Positions 9,632 through 16,256 of a stretch of 45,860 nt of DNA are shown here, piece by piece. The stretch covers positions 1-45,860 of the forward strand of contig QKDL01000066.1 in NCBI GenBank assembly GCA_003252105.1, read 5' to 3'. Every line of letters starts with the position of its first letter. The first letter of the stretch is position 1. Under the pieces are notes generated by a model, which saw only the letters and a program-made list of their open reading frames with translations, made no database searches and was not told the origin of the DNA. This DNA comes from Arcobacter sp. Its GTDB lineage: Bacteria; Campylobacterota; Campylobacteria; Campylobacterales; Arcobacteraceae. A program made the position numbers and the translations under genes.

Positions 9632-10501
9632 ATGGAAAAGTTAAAAAAATTATTAAATGATTTCAATGAACTAGTTATGTTCAAACACTCGATATTTTCG
9701 TTGCCTTTTATATTTATAGCTATGATTATTGCATCTGTTGAGATAAATGGTAGTGCATGGTTTGGTTTTAAACTTTTGGCTTTGGGTATTTTAGCAGCAC
9801 TTACTGCAAGAAACTTTGCAATGGGCTTCAATAGATATATGGATAGAGATATAGATGCCCTAAATCCTAGAACTATAAATAGACCAAACGTAGATGGAAG
9901 AATATCAGCCAATCAAATGTTGTTGTTTGTTATAGCAAATGCTTTAGGATTTATAGTAGTAGCTTATTTTGTAAATGATTTGGCTTTGTATTTGTCAATA
10001 CCTATTTTGATAATTATTGGTTCATATTCATATTTTAAAAGATTTTCATATCTAGCTCATGTGATTTTAGGGATATCTTTGGCACTAGCTCCAATAGCAG
10101 GAGTCGTAGCAGTTAGTGAAACTATAACTTTATGGTCAGTACTTTTAAGTGCTGGGGTTATGTTTTGGGTTGCTGGATTTGATTTATTATATTCATTACA
10201 AGATATTGATGTGGATAAAAAACTTGGTTTACACTCAATCCCAAGTAAATTTGGTGCAAAAAAAACTATGCTTATATCAAAAGTTTTTCATCTACTTACA
10301 GTAGTATTTTGGTTACTTTTTGCAATAAGTTCAAATAGTGGGTTATTTACTTATATCGCAGTTATTGCAAGTGCTATAATGCTTACATATGAACATATAA
10401 TAGTAAATAAAGATTTTACAAAAATCGATAAAGCTTTTTTTACAGTAAATGGTTATTTGGGAATTTTATTTTTTATTTTAGTATTGGTAGATTCTTTTTA
10501 A
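9632..10501 (+). CDS. mqnP: UbiA-family prenyltransferase, menaquinone futalosine pathway type (MqnP)
   Basis: Membrane enzyme that attaches a polyprenyl chain to an aromatic ring. The 289-residue form starts at the ATG at 9632 (MEKLKKLLNDFNELVMFKHS), matching family N-termini; the frame extends 23 codons upstream without a good start. The first Asp-rich motif is NRYMDRDIDALNPRTINRP (residues about 69-87) and the second is LQDIDVDKKLGLHSIPSKFG (about 190-210), with about eight membrane helices. Campylobacterota make menaquinone by the futalosine route and carry a 4-hydroxybenzoate-prenyltransferase-like protein called MqnP, so this is the likely role, though UbiA-like naming is also seen. It diverges from the small membrane protein. 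Confidence 0.88.
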   Translation: MEKLKKLLNDFNELVMFKHSIFSLPFIFIAMIIASVEINGSAWFGFKLLALGILAALTARNFAMGFNRYMDRDIDALNPRTINRPNVDGRISANQMLLFVIANALGFIVVAYFVNDLALYLSIPILIIIGSYSYFKRFSYLAHVILGISLALAPIAGVVAVSETITLWSVLLSAGVMFWVAGFDLLYSLQDIDVDKKLGLHSIPSKFGAKKTMLISKVFHLLTVVFWLLFAISSNSGLFTYIAVIASAIMLTYEHIIVNKDFTKIDKAFFTVNGYLGILFFILVLVDSF

Positions 10502-10594
10502 AGAACTTAAAAGTATAAATTAAATAATCGTTAAATACTATTTTGACGAAAATTTTTATATAATTTAATAAATATGAAGTTATGAGGAATTAAA

Positions 10595-11398
10595 TTGCCT
10601 AATTTACTAAAAGAAGTAACCTATCTAACTATGAAATCATTAAAAAAGTATGACATAGTTCTTCCTAGCACTTATTCTAAAACATTTGAAAAAATTGCAA
10701 TAGAACTTGAAGTAGATTTTGATAATGTTGAGGTCTTATTAAAAGAGATTAATCAAGATAATGAGCAAGTAGATATTGTAGTTAAAAAGACAAATGATAA
10801 CTTAGATATGTTACATCAATCTACAACAAATGCTCAAAAAGCTATTGAAATAAATGATCAAGAATCTCTTAAAGAGATAACTAGTGAATTAATCAAAATG
10901 AAAAAGCAGATTAACTTCCTTCAAAAAGAGCTTTTTTCTGATCCTCTAACTGGAGCATACAATAGAAGATGGTTTAGTGATTATTATTTGCAAGATGAAA
11001 GATTTCAAAATGATGGTTTTATAGCTTTTATTGACTTAGATAAATTCAAAAGAATAAATGATAAATATGGACATATAATAGGTGATCAAGTATTAAAATA
11101 TCTGGTAAAATTTTTAGAAAAAGAGTTAGTTTATTCTGGAATTGATATAGTAAGATATGCAGGAGATGAATTCCTATTACTATTTAACAAAAATAAATCA
11201 ACAATTTTAAATGCAGAAAAGATTGTTACAGATATACAAGAAAAAATATCACATCAAAAATTAAAATCATCAAAAATAAAAGAGTTACAGTTTTCTTTCT
11301 CTTTTGGTTTTAGCCATTTTTCAAAAGGAGATTATGCCGAAGATATCTTAAATCAAGTAGATGATTTGATGTATCAAAACAAACAAAGAAATGCCTAA
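10595..11398 (+). CDS. Diguanylate cyclase-type GGDEF protein
   Basis: A 267-residue soluble protein. The start is TTG at 10595, preceded by GAGGAA; the ATG at 10581 is out of frame. Residues 1 to about 95 are helical and coiled-coil-prone without a known sensor. The GGDEF domain follows: DPLTGAYNRRWF (about 117-128), IDLDKFKRINDKYGHIIGDQ, and the active loop RYAGDEF (about 187-193). AGDEF replaces GGDEF, a substitution compatible with cyclase activity. I see no RxxD inhibitory site at the usual place five residues upstream, so product inhibition may be absent. A likely -10 box TATAAT lies at 10559-10564. It sits just upstream of the tRNA-Arg insertion site. Confidence 0.88.
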   Translation: MPNLLKEVTYLTMKSLKKYDIVLPSTYSKTFEKIAIELEVDFDNVEVLLKEINQDNEQVDIVVKKTNDNLDMLHQSTTNAQKAIEINDQESLKEITSELIKMKKQINFLQKELFSDPLTGAYNRRWFSDYYLQDERFQNDGFIAFIDLDKFKRINDKYGHIIGDQVLKYLVKFLEKELVYSGIDIVRYAGDEFLLLFNKNKSTILNAEKIVTDIQEKISHQKLKSSKIKELQFSFSFGFSHFSKGDYAEDILNQVDDLMYQNKQRNA

Positions 11399-11446
11399 AA
11401 ATATTATAAGCTATTCTATGGTAATATTCCCAACTTTTTTATAAAC

Positions 11447-11523
11447 GCGTCTGTGGCTCAACTGGATAGAGCGCCGGGTTTCGGCCCCGGTGGTTGTGGG
11501 TTCGAATCCTACCAGGCGTGCCA
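11447..11523 (+). tRNA. tRNA-Arg, anticodon TCG
   Basis: A complete 77-nt cloverleaf with encoded CCA. The acceptor arm GCGTCTG pairs with CAGGCGT (one G-U at the end and one inside). The D-arm is GCTC/GAGC, the anticodon stem CCGGG/CCCGG with loop TTTCGGC (anticodon TCG), and the T-arm GTGGG-TTCGAAT-CCTAC. The discriminator base is G. Its last 17 bases are the attachment site of the integrative element downstream, and the tRNA stays intact. Confidence 0.96.
11507..11523 (+). repeat. attL: 17-bp direct repeat in tRNA-Arg 3' end
   Basis: TCCTACCAGGCGTGCCA, the last 17 bases of the tRNA including CCA, recurs exactly at 22045-22061. Tyrosine integrases commonly use this tRNA segment as the crossover site. 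Confidence 0.92.
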
Positions 11524-11566
11524 TTTGGCTAGACACCCCTAAAATACGAGTTTCCAGAGTTTTTAA

Positions 11567-11593
11567 ATTTTAATTGTTCCAATTTTGCGCCAA
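11567..11593 (+). repeat. 27-bp subterminal direct repeat, left copy
   Basis: Twenty-seven bases, beginning ATTTTAATTG and ending TTGCGCCAA, are identical to 21925-21951. The left copy starts 44 bp inside the tRNA end. It contains the first part of the 11-bp phased array and most likely binds the integrase arm domain or accessory factors. Confidence 0.85.
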
Positions 11594-11607
11594 TTTTGTA
11601 CCAATTA
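11579..11607 (+). repeat. 11-bp phased array, probable integrase arm-type sites
   Basis: CCAATTTTGCG (11579), CCAATTTTGTA (11590) and a partial CCAATTA (11601) follow each other at exactly 11-bp spacing, about one helical turn. The third copy overlaps the integrase stop codon. Arrays of short direct repeats next to the core site are the usual arm-binding sites of tyrosine integrases. The right end has one full copy plus a half copy (21937-21951). Confidence 0.65.
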
Positions 11608-12711
11608 GGCTATGAAACAATCACCAAAATTCTCATTTTTTGATGGAATATATTCCGAATATCTTTCTAGTGTAACCTTGACATTTTCATGTCCTGCAAT
11701 TTTACTTACATAGTTAATATCTTCACCATTTGAGATTAAGGTTGAGATAAAAGTTCCTCTTGTTTGATGCAAATTTCTATATGGAACTTTTGCTTCTTTT
11801 AATGCTTTTACCCAAATTTGTTCTCTAATTTTCCCTGCACTATGATAATGTTTTTTACTTCTTGAAGTTAAAAACACATATTCACTATCACCAGTTATTT
11901 CAAATTGCTTTTTTAAATATGGAAGTAAAGTTTGAATTATTGGAACTATTCTTTGACTTCTTGCAGTTTTTAGAATCTCTTTTTGAACACCGTTCACCAT
12001 TTGTTCTCTTACTGCAATAGTTCTTTTATTAAAATCTACATATTCCCATTTTAAGCCAATAACTTCTCCTGCTCTCATACCTGTATAAAAAAATGTTGCG
12101 ATTAGATTTTTATCTGAATCTTCTAAAACATTTAGAATTGATTGAATTTCCATTAAGTTAAAAGGTTTTAGTTTTACTCTTTTAACTAAGGGATTTTCTG
12201 TTTCTCTTAGTTTTTTTGCTTTTTTTATAGGGTTGAGTTGGATAATGTCATTTTCAATTGCATCTTCAAACATTACATTTAGGCATGCTCTAACTCTAAG
12301 AATAGAACCTTTTTTTAGTCTCTTCTTTTCCCTTAGTTCATTTTGCCATCTTGTAATATCTGAACTAGTGATTTTATCTAGCTTCATATCTCCAAAAATT
12401 GGTTTTACATGACGATTGTAATTTTTATCATATAAGTAGCTAGTTGAATATGACCTACTACCTTTGTGTAAGTCAAAAGATACTTTCATATATTCATCAA
12501 CTGTTGGCATTTTTTGTTTTTCGATGTTAAAGAACTCTCCAGTATGAATCCTAAGAATCATTTGTGGAATAATTTGTGTGTTTGCTAACTTTTTATTAGC
12601 TTTTGTATTCTCTAAATTTAGTGACCGTTTTATAACTTCATTATCTAAAGAGAATCTAACCCAAAGAGTATTACCTCTTGAGTATAATCTTGGTTGAGTC
12701 ATTTTATGCAT
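11605..12711 (-). CDS. Tyrosine recombinase integrase
   Basis: Catalyses site-specific integration and, with a directionality factor, excision. The frame is open to 12738, but the ATG at 12711 (MHKMTQPRLYSRG) has GGGGAAGGA seven bases upstream and is preferred, giving 368 aa; the longer form is 377. In the longer numbering the catalytic set is complete: R222 in TGMRAGEV, H324 and R327 in LHQTRGT, H350 in AGHENV, and Y360 in LERYSEY. The N-terminal 70 residues look like an arm-binding domain and residues 80-175 a SAM-like core-binding domain. It lies 81 bp from the tRNA and points toward it. Confidence 0.95.
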   Translation of the reverse strand: MHKMTQPRLYSRGNTLWVRFSLDNEVIKRSLNLENTKANKKLANTQIIPQMILRIHTGEFFNIEKQKMPTVDEYMKVSFDLHKGSRSYSTSYLYDKNYNRHVKPIFGDMKLDKITSSDITRWQNELREKKRLKKGSILRVRACLNVMFEDAIENDIIQLNPIKKAKKLRETENPLVKRVKLKPFNLMEIQSILNVLEDSDKNLIATFFYTGMRAGEVIGLKWEYVDFNKRTIAVREQMVNGVQKEILKTARSQRIVPIIQTLLPYLKKQFEITGDSEYVFLTSRSKKHYHSAGKIREQIWVKALKEAKVPYRNLHQTRGTFISTLISNGEDINYVSKIAGHENVKVTLERYSEYIPSKNENFGDCFIA

Positions 12712-12796
12712 ATAGGGTTCCTTCCCCATAAATACCATAATAAGACACTTCTTTTCTTTACATTATAATTGTAAGAAAATATGGCTAAGAAGTTCA

Positions 12797-13102
12797 TTAT
12801 AAAACTTCTTTTAATACATGGTTAACAATCTCTTTTACATCTTCTTTTGTCTCATAAGTGGTTACCCACTTATCAAGTTCTAATTTATCGAATAATATTC
12901 TTCCTGCTTTTTTATAATAATGAACTCCTTCAAAGAAATATTCATTTTTTAGTTTATGTATGTGGTCTTTTGAGTAACCTAAATATTTTGCAGTTTCACC
13001 AACATTTAACCACCTTTTTTCAACTGATATTTTTTGCTCTAATGAATTTAGTTTATCAATTATAGTGTTTATTTTTTCAAGATTTTCAAAAGGTATATTC
13101 AT
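12797..13102 (-). CDS. Small HTH protein, likely excisionase or regulator
   Basis: A 101-residue protein whose middle (residues about 31-80, WLNVGETAKYLGYSKDHIHKL and then KAGRILFDKLELDKWV) is a MerR/excisionase-like winged HTH of the AlpA/helix_turn_helix_17 kind. The first 30 residues are helical and might mediate dimers. Placed between the integrase and the Rep gene, on the same strand, it is a natural candidate for the recombination directionality factor and for control of integrase transcription. This role is inferred from family and position. Confidence 0.75.
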   Translation of the reverse strand: MNIPFENLEKINTIIDKLNSLEQKISVEKRWLNVGETAKYLGYSKDHIHKLKNEYFFEGVHYYKKAGRILFDKLELDKWVTTYETKEDVKEIVNHVLKEVL

Positions 13103-13126
13103 TTTAAATCCTTTATCTGTTTAAAG

Positions 13127-13171
13127 GAGGGATTAAACCCTCATTACTGTATATTCTTTTTAAAAAAGAAT
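13127..13171 (-). promoter_or_regulatory. Two short hairpins between rep and the HTH gene
   Basis: GAGGG-ATTAAA-CCCTC lies at 13127-13142, and a 19-bp palindrome with arms ATTCTTTTT and AAAAAGAAT at 13153-13171. They fall in the 90-bp gap between the rep stop and the HTH start. They may attenuate or separate the two transcripts, or be operator sites. No experimental parallel is known to me. Confidence 0.35.
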
Positions 13172-13192
13172 CAAAAGCTTTAGTTAAACAAA

Positions 13193-14551
13193 TCATGGGT
13201 TACCCTTTGAACTTGCTTCACCACTCTTAATATCTGGAATCAATCCCCTTTTAAGAGCTTCTTTTAATGCAACTTCATAAATATGTTTATCTTTAATTGA
13301 TTTATGTTGATTCTCTAAAGTTTTTTCTAAATATAAATGTAAATCATAATCTTGTAATAAAGCAACAGTTTCAATATTTAAAGGCTTAATTAAATTTCCA
13401 TCTTCTAATAATCTTAGATTCTCTTTTGCTCCATTTGGATGAATAATTTCTACTTCTGTATATCTTTTCTTTAACTCACTAACTGTTGGTGATTTTTTCA
13501 AACTCTCTTTTGCAAGTTTTACATATGAAGTTAATAACTCACCATCTAAGGGTAAACTATTTATAAATGCTTTTCTAATTAAAGCTATAAACTCTAATTT
13601 GAATTTAACATCATCATATATTGATACTTTTCTTTTAACTCTTTGAACAGGTAATTGAATCTCTAAAAACTCTTTTATCTTATATTGGTTTTTTATATGC
13701 TCCCATATTGGATGAGTATTAGCTCTAGATTTTGTATTGTTTTCAATATCTCTTTGTGTAATGTTTGATATATCTATAAGTCTAATATCATCCATACATT
13801 GTTTAAATAGATATTCAACCCTTTGAAATAAATCATCTATTGTCATAATACTAAAAGTTCTAAGATGTGCTCTATGTATCTCAAACTCAATATTAAAAAT
13901 TGGTTCATTTATATCAAAGTCATTATTTAAAAAGTACTCATACATCAAATCTTTTTTAGGTGATTTTTTTAACTCCTCTTTTTTATTATATAACCTTAAT
14001 AAAAATGGATTCTTACCTATATAAATTGTTTGTAGCTCTTTATGACTGCCAATCTCACTAATTGTTGCATACTTTCTTTTTCTAGTGCTAAACATCTCTT
14101 TATTTATAAAACTAAAATCATGTTGTACAAAACTATTTATATCAACTCTTGATACAGGATAAAATCCTGTTGTGTAATGCCTTAGTAATATATTGTTTAT
14201 AAACTCAACTAAAGATTTAATTCCAATGGTATATATTCCAACACCTTGTAATTGAACCCAAATATTGTTTACATTTCTTCTTTTTAGTTCTTCTTTAAAA
14301 CCAATTCTAAAAAACTCATTTATATCTCTAAACCAATAAAAGGCATCTTTTTTACCTAAGTAAGTTAAAGGTATATCGTTTATTTGAATATGTATATCAC
14401 TATTTTCAAAGTCGATTTCCTTTCTTTCAAATTTATTTTTTATATCTTCTATTTGGTCTAATATTTCTAAATATAAATCATCATAGTTTTCACTTGATTC
14501 AGCAAAGTAATAAAGTGAATCAATACCATTTAATATTTTTAAATTGTTCAT
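13193..14551 (-). CDS. Rep_trans-type replication initiator / relaxase-like protein
   Basis: A 452-residue protein with the signatures of the replication initiation factor family (pT181 Rep, filamentous-phage RstA, ICE MobT). They are SRVDIN (134-139), TIYIGKNPFLLRLYNK (175-190) and FNIEFEIHRAHLR (219-231). The sequence LRLYNKKEE resembles the segment that holds the nicking tyrosine in pT181 Rep proteins, making Y188 the candidate nucleophile. The C-terminal 200 residues are helical and unassigned. Such proteins nick one strand at a hairpin origin and start rolling-circle replication or transfer. The candidate origin lies immediately upstream (14577-14680), followed by the gpV-like gene. Confidence 0.75.
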   Translation of the reverse strand: MNNLKILNGIDSLYYFAESSENYDDLYLEILDQIEDIKNKFERKEIDFENSDIHIQINDIPLTYLGKKDAFYWFRDINEFFRIGFKEELKRRNVNNIWVQLQGVGIYTIGIKSLVEFINNILLRHYTTGFYPVSRVDINSFVQHDFSFINKEMFSTRKRKYATISEIGSHKELQTIYIGKNPFLLRLYNKKEELKKSPKKDLMYEYFLNNDFDINEPIFNIEFEIHRAHLRTFSIMTIDDLFQRVEYLFKQCMDDIRLIDISNITQRDIENNTKSRANTHPIWEHIKNQYKIKEFLEIQLPVQRVKRKVSIYDDVKFKLEFIALIRKAFINSLPLDGELLTSYVKLAKESLKKSPTVSELKKRYTEVEIIHPNGAKENLRLLEDGNLIKPLNIETVALLQDYDLHLYLEKTLENQHKSIKDKHIYEVALKEALKRGLIPDIKSGEASSKGNP

Positions 14552-14576
14552 GGAATTCTCCTGTATTTCCGTTAAG

Positions 14577-14680
14577 AGACCCCTGTTAGTATAACTGGGT
14601 CTAATCCTTTGCTTTGTTTCAGAAGAAAAATAAAACTGTTCGTTCCCTCACACTTTTGATTTTTCTTCCGAAGCCAAAGC
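14577..14680. other. Candidate rolling-circle origin: two tandem hairpins
   Basis: AGACCC (14577-14582) pairs with GGGTCT (14597-14602), with a second stem GTTA/TAAC inside and a 3-nt tip. It is followed by a larger inverted repeat, 14611-14631 with 14659-14680, whose arms share GCTTTG, TTC and the 10-bp GAAGAAAAAT/ATTTTTCTTC around a 27-nt loop. The region lies between rep and the gpV-like gene, exactly where a nick site for a Rep_trans protein might be. An alternative is an attenuator between the two genes; there is no terminator-like T-run. Confidence 0.45.
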
Positions 14681-14686
14681 ATTTAG

Positions 14687-14947
14687 TTAGATGCCATAAA
14701 ATTTAACATCACCAATTGTTGAAACTTCAACTTCTACAACTTTTCCAATCTTATCTTTTGTATAAAGATGTTTTTTATTATCTGGAATAGATACATCTAG
14801 TACAACCATTTTTAAAGAACCATCTTTCATAGTTTGTTTCTCTAATAATTGAATTTTTGTTCTACCTGTTGTAGTCTCACCTGTTTGCTTATTTACAAAA
14901 TCATTTGATTTGTAAATTCCCATTAGTTCTGATTTTAATATCAGCAT
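14687..14947 (-). CDS. Small protein resembling filamentous-phage ssDNA-binding protein (gpV-like)
   Basis: An 86-residue, beta-rich protein starting MLILKSELMGIYKSND. Its size and position next to a Rep_trans gene match the single-stranded DNA-binding proteins of filamentous phages (87 aa in M13), which are OB-fold proteins. It has no signal peptide or membrane segment. If correct, it would coat single-stranded DNA made by rolling-circle replication. Direct sequence identity to known gpV proteins is not obvious, so this rests mainly on length, predicted fold and context. Confidence 0.5.
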   Translation of the reverse strand: MLILKSELMGIYKSNDFVNKQTGETTTGRTKIQLLEKQTMKDGSLKMVVLDVSIPDNKKHLYTKDKIGKVVEVEVSTIGDVKFYGI

Positions 14948-14981
14948 TGTTAACTCCTTAGGTTAAATTTTTAAATTTGGA

Positions 14982-15032
14982 GATAACGCGTTATCAATAT
15001 GTCAAACAGCCGTCACTGTATTGGATGACATA
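14982..15032. promoter_or_regulatory. Palindrome cluster upstream of the gpV-like/rep genes
   Basis: GATAACGCGTTATC (14982-14995) is a perfect 14-bp palindrome. Directly next to it TATGTCA (14998-15004) is repeated inverted as TGACATA (15026-15032). Both sit in the 124-bp gap before the gpV-like gene, so they are likely operator sites controlling the replication genes. The binding protein is unknown; the element's HTH protein is the only regulator candidate inside it. Confidence 0.45.
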
Positions 15033-15071
15033 CTTTAAGTTTAGTGATTGATTTGGTACGTGTCTAGATTT

Positions 15072-16145
15072 TTAGTGTGTTGATTTGGTGTTTAAATATA
15101 AGAATATGGTACGAAGTAGCCTAAATGGTGAATATAAATAGTATTTTAATGTTTTCTTTTCATTTTTTAAAAAATGCTCCATAAGTTTATTTGGATTTCT
15201 TACATAAGCTTCACATAGACCTAAAAGCACTTCTTCAAATTTGTCTTTTTCCGATAAGTATTTGTCAAATTCTTCTATTGATATTTGATTTTTGAGAAAT
15301 ATTTTATGTATGATTTTTTTAAATATTCCCGCTTCATTATTAAGTTGATTTGTAGCTTTTAGATAATCTTCTAAGTCTTTATCTGTGTAACATTTTTTAT
15401 CTCTTGGAGTATACCAATGAAATATGGGAGTTGAATTATAAATTCCATCACAAAATATTTGTAATTTTAAATTTGATTTTAATAGTTTATGGACGGCATC
15501 ATCTAGAAATAAAAGTTTTCTAATTTCTTCTGTAAATTTTAATGCAATTCTTTCATCTACTTTTGCAACTTTTGTTAAATAAGTATATATACAGATTAAA
15601 CATGAATGAGCAATTTTCCCTCTAGATATATAAGTGAATTCAAAAAAATTAAGTGCATCTTTTTGGGCTTCAAATATTGTTTCTAGTGTTTTAGTATTAA
15701 GGAAAAGATGTTTTTGTATGTAAAAACTAATTTCTTTATGAATAAATAGAAAAGCAAGAATGACATTTGCAAATTTTCTTTTTCTTTTTAGAATTAAATC
15801 TAAAATTAGATTTTCATATGTTGCTGTTAATTTATCTTTTGGTGATTTAGATTTATTATTTATAATTTTTTCATTTTCATTAAATCTTTTTTGTCGATTG
15901 TCATTTCTTTTACCGTATGATTCTAGTGTATTAGTTCTGTATGCTTTTTCTTCATCTTTTGATTTTGTGTAGGCTAAGTGATAATCATTTATTAGGTGAA
16001 AAAGATATAGTTCATGTTTATTGGATTTATTATTAAATGTTGTTTTATCTTTACATAGATTTAATCCTTGTATTTGTTTTAACAACTTTATATTAACATT
16101 TTTATTTAGTGATGTTTCAAAATAATTTGAGTATTTACTTATCAT
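15072..16145 (-). CDS. Unknown 357-aa protein of the integrative element
   Basis: The start is taken as ATG at 16145, 4 nt after AAGGAG; the GTG at 16148 is too close to that site. The protein is lysine- and phenylalanine-rich and predicted mostly alpha-helical, with no signal peptide, no clear membrane segment, no Walker motif and no nuclease motif I recognise. It is divergent from the restriction operon (112 bp apart) and upstream of the replication genes on the minus strand. A role in element maintenance or in defence is possible, but nothing in the sequence decides it. Confidence 0.65.
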   Translation of the reverse strand: MISKYSNYFETSLNKNVNIKLLKQIQGLNLCKDKTTFNNKSNKHELYLFHLINDYHLAYTKSKDEEKAYRTNTLESYGKRNDNRQKRFNENEKIINNKSKSPKDKLTATYENLILDLILKRKRKFANVILAFLFIHKEISFYIQKHLFLNTKTLETIFEAQKDALNFFEFTYISRGKIAHSCLICIYTYLTKVAKVDERIALKFTEEIRKLLFLDDAVHKLLKSNLKLQIFCDGIYNSTPIFHWYTPRDKKCYTDKDLEDYLKATNQLNNEAGIFKKIIHKIFLKNQISIEEFDKYLSEKDKFEEVLLGLCEAYVRNPNKLMEHFLKNEKKTLKYYLYSPFRLLRTIFLYLNTKSTH

Positions 16146-16219
16146 CACGCTCCTTTTATTTTTATAATGAATGATATTATAACAATAGTTTTTAAAAGAA
16201 AAGTTATTATTTTTTTAGA

Positions 16220-16225
16220 TATAAT
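16220..16225 (+). promoter_or_regulatory. -10 box (TATAAT) of the restriction operon
   Basis: TATAAT lies 32 bp before the hsdM-like ATG, preceded by a T-run (TTATTATTTTTTTAGA) as in Campylobacterota sigma-70 promoters, which often lack a clear -35. It is in the gap shared with the divergent unknown gene. Confidence 0.5.
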
Positions 16226-16256
16226 AATTGATTAAATAAGAATAGGATTTGAGTGA

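Noticed and set aside
10595-11398. Inactive GGDEF protein because of AGDEF
   Set aside because: Ala for the first Gly is found in active cyclases and the remaining motifs are intact, so inactivity is not claimed.
12847-13065. Plus-strand 72-aa frame opposite the HTH gene
   Set aside because: A shadow of the minus-strand HTH gene with hydrophobic, low-complexity translation and no ribosome site.
14687-16145. Complete inovirus prophage
   Set aside because: Rep-like and gpV-like genes are present, but no Zot/pI ATPase, adsorption or small coat protein genes were found anywhere in the element.
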